Part shown: piece after piece, positions 52,162 to 60,800 of the stretch
Position numbering within the stretch: position 1 is the stretch's first letter
Layout of the letters: every line of letters begins with the position of its first letter
NCBI RefSeq assembly: GCF_042679305.1
Contig: NZ_JBHTMP010000016.1
Location: 1 to 64,000, forward strand
Reading direction: 5' to 3'
DNA: 64,000 bases
DNA from: Micromonospora_H sonneratiae
GTDB taxonomy: Bacteria > Actinomycetota > Actinomycetes > Mycobacteriales > Micromonosporaceae
Notes under the pieces: generated by a model
Database searches by the model: none
What the model was told of the DNA's origin: nothing
Seen by the model: the letters and a program-made list of their open reading frames with translations, nothing else
Program-made: the position numbers and the translations under genes

Positions 52162-53468
52162 CGGTGCTCCCCTCCAGCCAATTTTGCCCTCCTGCGTAGT
52201 GCCATCGCCGGTACGACGATCAGCAGTAGCACAGCCGCCGCGGCGAGGAAGATCGCCGGGGTCGGGACCTGCTTGACCACACCGAGTTCCTCGTAGTGTT
52301 CGTTGGCACCCTTGATCACGGCGGCACCGAGGTACGGGCCGACGAGCATCGGCACGAGGATGGCGAAGACCATCCGTAGTCCCTGGACGTGACCGGCTCG
52401 GTCCGGTGGGGAGTAGTCCCGGACCAGGGCGCCGATGGGGGCGAGGACGAGCATGAAGCCCGACATCATCACCAGTCCGACCAGGATCACCGGGACCATG
52501 CCCCGGGCGACGGTCATCAGCAGCAGTCCGATGCCGTAGACGGCGGTGGCGGGCAGCAGGAAACGTACCTTGCCGACCCGGTCGATGAGCCGGCCGCCGA
52601 GGACGCTGACGACCGACGCACCGGTCAGTACGACGGCCAGGACGATCGCGTACCCCTCGATCCTCAGGTACCGCTGGAGATAGATGATCAGGTACGGCAG
52701 GAAGACCTGCGTCGAGATGCCCCAGATCGACCAGGCGGACAGCGCCAGGTAGAGCCCGGGGTTGGCCCGGATCGCGCTGGGGCGTAGTCCGTGGATGGCG
52801 GACCGGAGATAGCCGCCGTGCTGCCTGGCCAGCGACGGATGGTCGTCCACGAGGAACCAGGCGACGACCCCGACCGCCGCGATGATCAGCCCGATGATGA
52901 CGAAGAACTGCTGCCAGTGTCCGGCCCGGGTGAGACCGTCGAAGCCGGCGAAGATGGCCAGCATCGAGACCAGCGGCATGATCGCCAGCACCGACTCGAC
53001 CCGCCCCCGGTTGCGGGGTTCGGTGACGTCGGTGACCCAGGCCTGGAAGGCGGCGTCGTTCGCGCCCGCGCCGAGCAACGACATCAGGCAGTCCAGGGCG
53101 ATGACGGAGATCGCGGTGACCAGCACGACGTTGGCGACCGGGGCGATGCTCTCGACCGCGTCCACGGTGAGGAAGCCGAAGGTGGCGGTGGCCAGCCCCC
53201 ACAGCAGGTAGCCGCCGGAGATGAAGATCCGTCGTCGCCCCAGCCGGTCCGACAACGCGCCGATCAGCAGCGTCGCCAGGGTAGCGGTCACCGCACTGGC
53301 GGCGACCATGGTGGCGATGACGTTCGGGTCGTCGCTGATCGTGTCGTAGACGAAGACGTTGAGGTAGAGGTTCTCCACGGTCCAGGCCAGTTGGCCGACG
53401 AACCCGAGGACGACCAGCGCCGTCCAGAGTCGTGGGCCCAGACCGCTACCCGCGCGGGTCGTTGTCAC
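52158..53468 (-). CDS. MFS transporter
   Basis: About 436 residues from GTG 53468 (VTTTRAGSGLG); the long N-terminal extension in frame is not protein-like. Twelve or so hydrophobic helices, and the MFS loop motif GALSDRLGRRRIF between helices 2 and 3, repeated as GGRLIDRVGKVRF in the second half. It is the first gene of a two-gene operon with the GH2 enzyme and probably brings in its substrate. Confidence 0.85.
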   Translation of the reverse strand: MTTTRAGSGLGPRLWTALVVLGFVGQLAWTVENLYLNVFVYDTISDDPNVIATMVAASAVTATLATLLIGALSDRLGRRRIFISGGYLLWGLATATFGFLTVDAVESIAPVANVVLVTAISVIALDCLMSLLGAGANDAAFQAWVTDVTEPRNRGRVESVLAIMPLVSMLAIFAGFDGLTRAGHWQQFFVIIGLIIAAVGVVAWFLVDDHPSLARQHGGYLRSAIHGLRPSAIRANPGLYLALSAWSIWGISTQVFLPYLIIYLQRYLRIEGYAIVLAVVLTGASVVSVLGGRLIDRVGKVRFLLPATAVYGIGLLLMTVARGMVPVILVGLVMMSGFMLVLAPIGALVRDYSPPDRAGHVQGLRMVFAILVPMLVGPYLGAAVIKGANEHYEELGVVKQVPTPAIFLAAAAVLLLIVVPAMALRRRAKLAGGEHR

Positions 53469-53596
53469 CCGCGCGACACTACAAGATCTTTCCGCCGTAC
53501 GACCTGGGCCGATTCGCCAGCTGATCCGCCCTGGTGGCCATTGCTTCCCAGGCAACGAGAATGGGACTCCTACCCGACACCGCGAAGGGATCTGCG

Positions 53597-54145
53597 ATGC
53601 CGACCGAGTACGAGGCCAAGGTCCTTGACGTCGATCCTGTGAAGATCGCCGAAACCATCGTTTCCCGGGGTGGCCGGCAGGTGGGCGAGACAACGTTGCA
53701 GCGTCGTTACGTCTACGACCTGGCGACCGGCGACGGGACTCGCTGGATTCGGCTTCGGGACACCGGTTCGGGTGCGACGCTCGCCGTCAAGGAGATCAGG
53801 CACGACGGGATCGACGGCACCGACGAGATCGAGGTCGGTGTCGACCGGTTCGAGGTCGCCAACGATCTCCTCGGTCGGATCGGCTTCGTGGCCAAGTCGT
53901 ACCAGGAGAACCGGCGTACCAGTTTCGTGCTCGACGGTGCCCGGTTGGAGGTCGACGAGTGGCCGCTGATTCCGCCGTACCTGGAGATCGAGGCCGACTC
54001 CCGCGATGCGGTGCTGGGCGTCGCGGCGGTGCTCGGTTTCAACGAGGCCGAGTTGACGGCTGAGAACACCTTGAAGATCTACAGTCGCTACGGCATCGAC
54101 CTGCTGGCCCACCGCGAGTTGCGGTTCGGCGGCCTGTCGAGCTGA
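53597..54145 (+). CDS. CYTH-domain protein (class IV adenylate cyclase-like)
   Basis: 182 residues from ATG 53597, with AAGGGA upstream. The ExExK motif appears as EYEAK at the N-terminus. Alternating strands follow with charged residues facing the tunnel: TRWIRLRDTG, LAVKEIR, DEIEVGVD, RRTSFVLDGARLEVDEW, YLEIEADS. CYTH enzymes act on triphosphates (thiamine triphosphate, ATP). Divergent from the MFS/GH2 operon. Confidence 0.88.
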   Translation: MPTEYEAKVLDVDPVKIAETIVSRGGRQVGETTLQRRYVYDLATGDGTRWIRLRDTGSGATLAVKEIRHDGIDGTDEIEVGVDRFEVANDLLGRIGFVAKSYQENRRTSFVLDGARLEVDEWPLIPPYLEIEADSRDAVLGVAAVLGFNEAELTAENTLKIYSRYGIDLLAHRELRFGGLSS

Positions 54146-54214
54146 TAGCGCAAACGACTCGCCGCCGGCTGTGGTCGGCCCTGAACCGGTAGCGCAAACG
54201 ACTCAGCTCGACAG
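54134..54214. repeat. 12-bp inverted repeat enclosing a 15-bp direct repeat
   Basis: CTGTCGAGCTGA (54134-54145, ending on the CYTH stop) is the exact reverse complement of TCAGCTCGACAG (54203-54214). TAGCGCAAACGACTC occurs at 54146-54160 and again at 54190-54204. The stem could act as a terminator of the CYTH gene. The direct repeat has no obvious role. Confidence 0.7.
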
Positions 54215-54327
54215 GGCGGGAAGCGGAACAGCCCGGCCCCGGCAGCCGGGTACCGGCCCTGCCTGCACCGGCACCCGGGGTGATCCCGGCGACTCTGAGC
54301 TTTACGGCCGGTCAATCGGCACGTAGC

Positions 54328-54350
54328 TTATTGCTAGACATTGGCAATAA
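54328..54350. promoter_or_regulatory. Candidate Nur (nickel uptake regulator) box
   Basis: TTATTGC-N9-GCAATAA is a perfect palindrome 15 bases before the start of the ABC operon. Its core TTGC-N9-GCAA matches the Streptomyces Nur consensus tTGCaa-N5-ttGCAA in spacing. Nur is a Fur-family repressor of nickel import genes; no nur gene lies in the window. Confidence 0.65.
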
Positions 54351-54365
54351 CAGAGGAGCTGCGTC

Positions 54366-55949
54366 ATGCGCCGAGTGCTGACGGGGATCGGCAGCGCCGC
54401 CCTGGTGGGCGCGCTGCTGGTCGGCTGCGGTGGCAGTCCGGGCACCGACACGAGGCCGACCGACTCGATCATTCTCGGCGTGCAGTCGGAGCCGGACACA
54501 CTCAACCCCGTCCTCGGCTACGCCGTCGAAGGCGCCAGCAAGATCTACGACGGGCTGGTCGCGTACGACGAGAAGCTGGAGCCGGTGCCCGCGCTGGCCG
54601 AGAAGCTTCCGCAGGTCAGCCCGGACGGCCGGACCGTCACCTTCACGTTGCGCCAGGGCGTGACCTTCCACGACGGCACCCCGCTGACCGCCGACGACGT
54701 GGTGTTCACCTACCGCGCGGTGCTCGACGAGAAGACCGACTCGACGCTACGACCGGCATATGCCGCGATCAACGAGGTCTCCGCACCCGACCAGCGGACC
54801 GTGGTGTTCAACCTGAAGTACCCGTACGCGCCGTTCGTGAAGCGCACCACGCTGGGCATCGTGCCGGCGAAACTGCTGGCCGGACAGGACGTCAACACCG
54901 CACCCTTCAACCAGCGGCCGATCGGCACCGGGCCGTACAGGGTCGAGTCCTGGACCGCCGGGGAGAAGCTGGTGCTGACCGCCAACGAGGCGTACTGGGG
55001 CGGGGCACCTGCGATCAAGCGGGTGACCATGGCCTTCATCGCCGACGACAACGTCCGCGCCGCCCGGCTGCGCAGCGGTGAACTCGACGGCGCGGTGCTG
55101 CCGGCGAAGATCGCCGACGGGCTGGGCGAGCTTTCCGGCCACCGCAGGTGGGACAACCCCACCTCCGACTACCGGATGATCTCGATGCCGATGAACCACC
55201 CGGTCGCCGGTGACCTGGCCATCCGTCGGGCCGTCGACCTGGCCGTCGACCGGGACGGCATGCTGCGGGCGCTGCTCAACGGGCAGGGCAAGCCGGCCTT
55301 CGGACTGATCTCCCCGGACGCGGGGCAGTGGTTCGACCCGACGCTGACCCGCTCCGGCGCTGCCGACGCCGCCGCTGCGACCAAACTGCTGGACGAGGCC
55401 GGCTGGACGGTCGGCGGTGACGGCATCCGGGTCAGGGCGGGCCAGCGGGCGAAGTTCACCCTGATGTACCCGGCCGGCGACAGCCTCCGCAAGGACCTGG
55501 CCACCGCGGCGGCCTCCGACGTGCGCAAGGTCGGCATCGACGTGGAACTCGTCGGCCTCGACTGGGCGGGGATCAACCCCCGGCTCGGCCGGGACGCGGT
55601 GCTGTTCGGCAGCGGCTCGCCGTACGACCCGGACTTCGACCTCTACGACTCGCTCTACTCCGCGCTCGGCGGCAAGGGCTACGCCAACCCCGGCCGCTAC
55701 GCCAACCCTGCCGTGGACGACCTGCTCGACCGGGCGCGGGCCACCAACGACACCAACGAGCGGGTACGGCTCTACCACGAGGCGCAGCGGAAGGTCGCCG
55801 CCGACCTACCCAACATCGGGCTGGTGTTCCTGCGCCACACCTTCATCGTGCGGGATGCCTGGACCGGACAGTTGCCGCGTACCGAGCCGCACGACCACGG
55901 CTTCAACGGCATCTGGTGGAACCTTGAGGACTGGACACCACGTCGATGA
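54366..55949 (+). CDS. ABC importer substrate-binding lipoprotein (family 5, NikA/DppA-like)
   Basis: 527 residues. The lipobox LLVGC places the protein on the outer membrane face as a lipoprotein. Family 5 landmarks: SEPDTLNPVLGYAVEGASKIYDGLV, TFTLRQGVTFHDGTPLTADDVVFTYRAVLD, GTGPYRVESW, RRAVDLAVDRDGMLRALLNGQG. The ribosome site GAGGAG is at 54353-54358. First gene of a five-gene importer with 4-base overlaps. The family binds peptides or nickel complexes; the Nur-like palindrome favours nickel. Confidence 0.9.
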   Translation: MRRVLTGIGSAALVGALLVGCGGSPGTDTRPTDSIILGVQSEPDTLNPVLGYAVEGASKIYDGLVAYDEKLEPVPALAEKLPQVSPDGRTVTFTLRQGVTFHDGTPLTADDVVFTYRAVLDEKTDSTLRPAYAAINEVSAPDQRTVVFNLKYPYAPFVKRTTLGIVPAKLLAGQDVNTAPFNQRPIGTGPYRVESWTAGEKLVLTANEAYWGGAPAIKRVTMAFIADDNVRAARLRSGELDGAVLPAKIADGLGELSGHRRWDNPTSDYRMISMPMNHPVAGDLAIRRAVDLAVDRDGMLRALLNGQGKPAFGLISPDAGQWFDPTLTRSGAADAAAATKLLDEAGWTVGGDGIRVRAGQRAKFTLMYPAGDSLRKDLATAAASDVRKVGIDVELVGLDWAGINPRLGRDAVLFGSGSPYDPDFDLYDSLYSALGGKGYANPGRYANPAVDDLLDRARATNDTNERVRLYHEAQRKVAADLPNIGLVFLRHTFIVRDAWTGQLPRTEPHDHGFNGIWWNLEDWTPRR

Positions 55950-56923
55950 CGGCGATCGCCCGTACCGTCGGGCTGCGTCTGGCTGCCGCCGTACCGTTGC
56001 TGCTGGTGGTGTCGTTCGGGCTGTTCCTGATCGGTAAGGCCTCACCGTTCGACCCGGTGTTGCAGTACGTGGGCGACGCCGGCGCGGCCCGACTCACCGC
56101 CGAGGACCTGGCCCGGATGCGGGCCAACTGGGGACTCGACCGGCCGCTGCTGGTGCAGTACTGGGAGTGGCTGACCAACCTGCTCAGCGGTGACTTCGGC
56201 ACCGCCCGCAGCATGGGTGGTCGCCCGGTGGGTGAGGTCATCGGTGACCGGATCGGCTGGACGGTGCTGCTGACCACCGCCGGCCTGGTCGGGGCGATGC
56301 TGATCAGCATCCCGCTCGGTACGCTGGCCGCCCGTCGACCGGGTGGTCTGCTCGACCGGGCCGTCACCTGGACCGGCTACGCGCTGGAGTCGATCCCCAC
56401 GTTCTGGCTGGCGCTGGCCGCGATCGCGGTCTTCGCCCTGACCCTGGGTGCGCTACCCAGCGGTGGACTGACCGACGCCGCCGCCACCACGGTCCAGGCC
56501 GGCGACGTGGCCCGGCACCTGGTCCTGCCCGCGTCGGTGCTGGCGGTCTCCCAGTCGCCGTGGTTCATCCTCTATGTACGGGAGACCGTCACCCACACCC
56601 TCGCCGAGGACTTCGTCACCGGGGCCCGGGCCCGGGGCCTGCCCGAGCGGATGGTGCTCGTCCGACACGCGCTGCGCTCCGGGCTGCTGCCCCTGATCAC
56701 GCTGGCCGGCGCGCGGGTGCCCGAACTGATCACCGGAGTGACCCTGGTGGAAGCCGTCTTCTCCTGGCCCGGCGTGGCCGGGGCCACCGTGGAGGCCGCC
56801 CTCGCCGTGGACTTCCCGTTGCTGGCCGCGCTCACCCTGCTGGCGACGATCACGGTCCTGGTCGGGAACCTCGCCGCTGACGTGGGTTACACGTTGGCCG
56901 ACCCCCGGGTCAGGTTGCGATGA
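55946..56923 (+). CDS. ABC importer permease (NikB/DppB-like)
   Basis: 325 residues, overlapping the binding-protein stop by four bases (ATGA). Six hydrophobic helices; N-terminal LRLAAAVPLLLVVSFGLFLIGK, ARMRANWGLDRPLLVQYWEWL, GDFGTARSMGGRPV typical of the DppB group; the permease EAA-type loop is TGARARGLPERMVLVRHALRSGLLPL. It pairs with the next permease in the membrane. Confidence 0.92.
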   Translation: MTAIARTVGLRLAAAVPLLLVVSFGLFLIGKASPFDPVLQYVGDAGAARLTAEDLARMRANWGLDRPLLVQYWEWLTNLLSGDFGTARSMGGRPVGEVIGDRIGWTVLLTTAGLVGAMLISIPLGTLAARRPGGLLDRAVTWTGYALESIPTFWLALAAIAVFALTLGALPSGGLTDAAATTVQAGDVARHLVLPASVLAVSQSPWFILYVRETVTHTLAEDFVTGARARGLPERMVLVRHALRSGLLPLITLAGARVPELITGVTLVEAVFSWPGVAGATVEAALAVDFPLLAALTLLATITVLVGNLAADVGYTLADPRVRLR

Positions 56924-57804
56924 GCGACCTCGTCTGGCGTCCGGCGGGACGTACGCACATCGGCAGCCCCACGGCCGGTCGACGCCGCCGGATCGGGGCC
57001 TGGACCGCCCTGGCGGTGCTGGCCCTGCTGGTCGGCGCGGCCCTGCTGGCACCGCTGATCTTCCCCGGTGACCAGCGGATCGTGGACCTGGGCGCGGCCA
57101 GTCAGGCCCCCTCCGGGGACCATCTGTTGGGCACCGACAAGCTGGGTCGGGACCTGCTCGTCCGGTCGCTGTACGGGCTGCGGGTCTCGCTGACCGTCGG
57201 CGTGGTCGCCGCGGCGGTCGCCACCGTCATCGGTGGGCTGGTCGGACTGCTGGCGGGCGTGGCCGGTGGCTGGGTCGACTGGCTGCTGATGCGGGTCGTG
57301 GATGCCTTCGGCTCCCTGCCACACCTGCTGCTGGGCATCTTCATCGTCGCCATGTTCGCCCCCGGGGTGGGCGCGGTGATCGTCTCCATCGGGGTCACCC
57401 ACTGGCTGACGACCGCCCGGATCGTCCGCGCCGAGGTGCTGTCCCTGCGGTCCCGGACCTTCGTCGACGCGGCCATCTCGGGCGGGGCGTCCCGCTGGCG
57501 GATCCTGGTCCGGCATCTGCTGCCGGCGGTGATCCCGCAGCTGGGGCTGGCTGCGGTGCTGATGGTGCCGCACGCGGTCTGGCACGAGTCGGCGCTGAGC
57601 TTCCTCGGCCTGGGCCTGCCGCCGCACCTCGCCTCGCTCGGCAACATGATCAACGATGGGCGGGGCGAACTCTTCGCCGGTGTGTGGTGGCCCAGCCTGG
57701 TGCCGGGTCTGTTCATCATCGTGCCGACCCTGGCCATCGCCGTACTCTCCGGCTGGTGGCGGGACCGGCTCAACCCCCGCCGTCGTACGGAGTTGCAACT
57801 GTGA
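56920..57804 (+). CDS. ABC importer permease (NikC/DppC-like)
   Basis: 294 residues; ATGA overlap with the previous gene. A first helix (AVLALLVGAALLAPLIF), then the conserved HLLGTDKLGRDLLVRSLYGLRVSL of DppC/NikC proteins, and the loop DAAISGGASRWRILVRHLLPAVIPQL that docks on the ATPases. The second half of the transmembrane channel. Confidence 0.93.
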   Translation: MSDLVWRPAGRTHIGSPTAGRRRRIGAWTALAVLALLVGAALLAPLIFPGDQRIVDLGAASQAPSGDHLLGTDKLGRDLLVRSLYGLRVSLTVGVVAAAVATVIGGLVGLLAGVAGGWVDWLLMRVVDAFGSLPHLLLGIFIVAMFAPGVGAVIVSIGVTHWLTTARIVRAEVLSLRSRTFVDAAISGGASRWRILVRHLLPAVIPQLGLAAVLMVPHAVWHESALSFLGLGLPPHLASLGNMINDGRGELFAGVWWPSLVPGLFIIVPTLAIAVLSGWWRDRLNPRRRTELQL

Positions 57805-58808
57805 GCACCGCCGCCGAGAAACGCACCCGTGCGCCGCAACCGGACGACCGGACCGGCCACCCCGGTCACGCCGGTCACAGCCTGGGTGTCGACCGCCTGT
57901 CGGTACGGTTCCGGCTGCCCGACGCCACCGTCACGGCGGTCACCGACGCCACCTTCACCCTGTCGGCCGGCGAGTGCCTGGCGCTGGTCGGCGAGAGCGG
58001 CTGCGGCAAGTCCGTACTCGCCTCCGCGCTGCTCGGCCTGCTGCCCGGCAACGCGGAGATCCGGGGTCGGGCGCTGCTCGACAACGACCTCGACCTGCTC
58101 AGCTGCGGTGAACGGGTGCTGGCCAACCGGATCCGGGGACGCCAGATCGGCCTGGTGCCGCAGAGCCCGGCGGCGCACCTCACTCCGGTGCGTACCGTCG
58201 GGGCACAGCTGCGGGAGACGACGTCGGTGCTGGGCACCGCCGGGGGAGACGCCCGGGCCGCCGCCCGCCGGTACGCCGGACGGGCCCGGCTCGGGGAACA
58301 GCACCTCGACCGCTATCCGCACCAGCTCTCCGGCGGGCTGGCCCAGCGGGCGGCCACCGCGTTGGCGCTGGCCGGAGATCCGTGGCTGCTGCTGGCCGAC
58401 GAGCCGACCACCGGCCTGGACCGGCCGCTGGTCGACGCGACCATGGACGAGTTGGCCCGGCTGCGCGACGCCGGCCACGCCATCCTGTTGATCACCCATG
58501 ACCTGGCCGCGGCCCGCCGGGTCGCCGACCGGGTCGCCGTCATGTACGCCAGCCGGATCGTGGAGATCGCACCCACGGCGGAACTGTTCGACCGGCCCCG
58601 GCACCCGTACACCGCCGCCCTGCTGGACGCCCTGCCCGAGCGGGCATTCCGGCCGCTGCCCGGGTTTCCGCCGGAGCTGACCCGGTTGCCCGACGGCTGC
58701 GCCTTCGCGGCCCGGTGCCCCCGGGTCGACCGGCGCTGCGACACACTGCCACCGTCGACGCCGACCCCGGACGGTGAGGTCGCCTGCCACCACCCGCAAG
58801 GAGGCTGA
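57801..58808 (+). CDS. ABC importer ATPase (NikD/DppD-like)
   Basis: 335 residues from GTG 57801 (GTGA overlap). Walker A GESGCGKS, signature LSGGLAQRAA, Walker B WLLLADEPTTGLD, switch His in LLITHD. The C-terminal extension CAFAARCPRVDRRCDTLPP is the Cys-rich segment typical of oligopeptide/nickel importer ATPases. It probably forms a heterodimer with the following ATPase. Confidence 0.93.
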   Translation: MSTAAEKRTRAPQPDDRTGHPGHAGHSLGVDRLSVRFRLPDATVTAVTDATFTLSAGECLALVGESGCGKSVLASALLGLLPGNAEIRGRALLDNDLDLLSCGERVLANRIRGRQIGLVPQSPAAHLTPVRTVGAQLRETTSVLGTAGGDARAAARRYAGRARLGEQHLDRYPHQLSGGLAQRAATALALAGDPWLLLADEPTTGLDRPLVDATMDELARLRDAGHAILLITHDLAAARRVADRVAVMYASRIVEIAPTAELFDRPRHPYTAALLDALPERAFRPLPGFPPELTRLPDGCAFAARCPRVDRRCDTLPPSTPTPDGEVACHHPQGG

Positions 58809-58809
58809 G

Positions 58810-59499
58810 ATGACCGCATCCGCACCCGTGTCCGGTAGCCGGGCGTTGACCGCGCGCCAGGTCACCGTCCGGTACGGCCGGCACACCGTCCTCGACGGTG
58901 TCGACTTCACCCTGCCGGAGAGGACCACCATCGGGCTGGCCGGGCCGAGCGGCTGCGGAAAGTCCACGCTCGGGCTCGTCCTGGCGATGCTGCGCCGTCC
59001 GGCCGGTGGCACCGTCACCATCGACGGTGACCCCGTACCCGGTTGGCGGCACGGCGCACCCCGGGCGATGCGTACCCGGGTCGCCATCGTCTTCCAGCAG
59101 CCCCGGCTGGCCGTCGACCCCCGGCTCCGGCTGCGGGACATCATCCTCGAACCGCTGCGGGCCACCGGCCGGGGGCGGGAGACGGCAGACCTGCTGCCCG
59201 CGTTGGCCGACCCGGTCGGCCTCACCCCGGAACTGCTCGACCGCCGGCCGCACGAGGTCTCCGACGGGCAGCTCCAGCGGGCCTGCCTGGCCCGGGCGCT
59301 GGCCCTGCGCCCGCGCTACCTGATCTGCGACGAGATGACCACCATGCTCGACGCCAGCACCCAGGCGCATCTCGTACGCGCCGTCGAGGAATATCGGCGG
59401 GAGAGCGGTGCCGGTGTGCTGGCGATCAGCCACGATCAGGTGCTGCTCGACCGGTGGGCCGACCATACGGTCACCTGGGACGCTGTCGTCGTAGCGTGA
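58810..59499 (+). CDS. ABC importer ATPase (NikE/DppF-like), non-canonical signature
   Basis: 229 residues from ATG 58810 (AAGGAGG before it). Walker A GPSGCGKST, Q-loop FQQPRLAVDP, Walker B YLICDEMTTMLD, switch His ISHD. The signature is VSDGQLQR instead of LSGGQ, and it lacks the Cys-rich extension of its partner, so the two ATP sites may be unequal. Last gene of the operon; its 3' end overlaps the convergent WYL gene by 29 bases. Confidence 0.9.
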   Translation: MTASAPVSGSRALTARQVTVRYGRHTVLDGVDFTLPERTTIGLAGPSGCGKSTLGLVLAMLRRPAGGTVTIDGDPVPGWRHGAPRAMRTRVAIVFQQPRLAVDPRLRLRDIILEPLRATGRGRETADLLPALADPVGLTPELLDRRPHEVSDGQLQRACLARALALRPRYLICDEMTTMLDASTQAHLVRAVEEYRRESGAGVLAISHDQVLLDRWADHTVTWDAVVVA

Positions 59500-60472
59500 C
59501 AGGCACCTGCCCGGCGGCCGACAGCAGTCTCTCCGCCAGCTCCCGGCAGCGCCTCCCGAGCTCCGGCGGGTCGAGGACCTCGAAGTCGTGCCCCAGCAGG
59601 AGTACGTGCATGAGCACGAAGTCGAGGCTGCGCCCACCGCTGTGCACCTCGCAGAGCCTGCTTCCTCGCGGGGTCACGACGGCCGCCGACGGCGGAACCT
59701 GCGCGCGTACGGTCTCGGCCGACGCGTGCACGAGGAAACGCGCCTGGTGCGGGTAGACCCGACTCGCCACTCCCTCCTGCACGTACGTCGCCGCGTCGGG
59801 CACCGGCCGTGGACGGAAGCGCCAGGTCCGTGCGGACACGTCGGTCATCCGGTCGACGCGGAAGGTGCGCCAGTCGTCGCGATCGAGGTCGTAGGCGAGG
59901 AGATACCAGCGCCGGTCGGAGGCGACCAGGCGGTAGGGCTCGACCCGCCGCCGTCGTACCTCGCTCCCGGACGGGTAGTCGAACCCGGCCTCGACCTCGT
60001 CGCGGCAGGCCCTGGCCAGGGTCATGAGCACCTCGGGCGGGACCGGTGTACGGCCCCCGCCGAAGGACTCCACCGAGCCGGAGAGCGCCCGCACCTCGTG
60101 CCGTAGTCGGGTGGGGAGCACCCGGTCGAGCTTGGTCAGCGCCCGGAGTGCGGCGTCACCGGTGCTGGCGACCCCGCCGCCCGCGCCGGCCAGCAGCGAG
60201 ACCGCGGTGGCGATCGCCTCCTCGTCGTCGAGGAGCAGTGGTGGCAGGTTCTGCCCCTGGCCGAGCTGGTAGCCGCCGCCGACACCCTGGCTGGCGTACA
60301 CCGGATAGCCGAGCGTGCGTAGCCGCCCGACGTCCCGCCGTACCGTGCGCGGTGTGACCCCGAGCCGGTCGGCGAGTTCGGGGCCGGTCCAGACCCGGCG
60401 CTGCTGGAGCAGCCCGAGCAGGGTGAGGACCCGTTCCGTCGTACCGCGTTCGTCACCGCTCGCCACGTCCAT
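59471..60472 (-). CDS. WYL-domain transcriptional regulator (DeoR/YafY-like)
   Basis: 333 residues from ATG 60472. N-terminal helix-turn-helix: RVLTLLGLLQQRRVWTGPELADRLGVTPRTVRRDVGRLRTLGYPVYAS. Central WYL domain: RVEPYRLVASDRRWYLLAYDLDRDDWRTFRVDRM, then a C-terminal WCX-like part. Such regulators sense nucleic acid or small ligands. An 8-bp inverted repeat 21 bases upstream is a likely autoregulatory operator. Divergent from the DinB remnant and VOC gene. Confidence 0.9.
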   Translation of the reverse strand: MDVASGDERGTTERVLTLLGLLQQRRVWTGPELADRLGVTPRTVRRDVGRLRTLGYPVYASQGVGGGYQLGQGQNLPPLLLDDEEAIATAVSLLAGAGGGVASTGDAALRALTKLDRVLPTRLRHEVRALSGSVESFGGGRTPVPPEVLMTLARACRDEVEAGFDYPSGSEVRRRRVEPYRLVASDRRWYLLAYDLDRDDWRTFRVDRMTDVSARTWRFRPRPVPDAATYVQEGVASRVYPHQARFLVHASAETVRAQVPPSAAVVTPRGSRLCEVHSGGRSLDFVLMHVLLLGHDFEVLDPPELGRRCRELAERLLSAAGQVPVTLRRQRPR

Positions 60473-60492
60473 GTCGTCCACCCTTTCAGAGA

Positions 60493-60515
60493 TAGCGGAC
60501 CGATCCTGTCCGCTA
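60493..60515. promoter_or_regulatory. Candidate WYL operator
   Basis: TAGCGGAC (60493-60500) and GTCCGCTA (60508-60515) form a perfect 8-bp inverted repeat with a 7-base spacer in the gap between the WYL regulator and the divergent DinB/VOC genes. Assigned by position and symmetry. Confidence 0.6.
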
Positions 60516-60554
60516 GGGGTGTCAGGGTGGCTGCATGGACGCGGATGAACCTGA

Positions 60555-60800
60555 CTGGAACCGGACGCTGCGCTCGACCAGATGGAGGGCCAGCTCGGCA
60601 TCTGGCTGACCGGGGTACGCAGCCTCGGCGAGGCTGGGCTCCGGGTCCCGATCGGCGCGAAGGAACCCTTTCCCGAGCTACCGATGGCCGATCTGGTGCT
60701 GAACGTCGACCGCGAGCTGATCCACCACCTGTCCGAGGTCTGCCTGCTACGCGACCTCTACCAGCACACGAAACCCGACACGAACGGAGCAACCCGATGA
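60555..60800 (+). pseudogene. DinB-family C-terminal remnant
   Basis: The readable frame runs from just after a stop at 60552-60554 to TGA 60798-60800 and ends MADLVLNVDRELIHHLSEVCLLRDLYQH, which resembles the C-terminal helix of DinB-like proteins (normally about 160 residues). Only about 80 residues remain and the N-terminal half with its metal His is missing. ATG 60582 could give a 72-residue peptide. Its stop overlaps the start of the VOC gene (ATGA), so it may still be translated for coupling. Confidence 0.55.

Noticed and set aside
50464..52296. 610-codon + frame antisense to the GH2 gene
   Set aside because: The minus strand carries GH2 catalytic and binding motifs; the + frame shows none.
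52162..53202. N-terminal half of the 948-codon minus frame ending in GH2
   Set aside because: It is an out-of-frame reading of the MFS gene; GTG 52161 with a four-base overlap is the real start.
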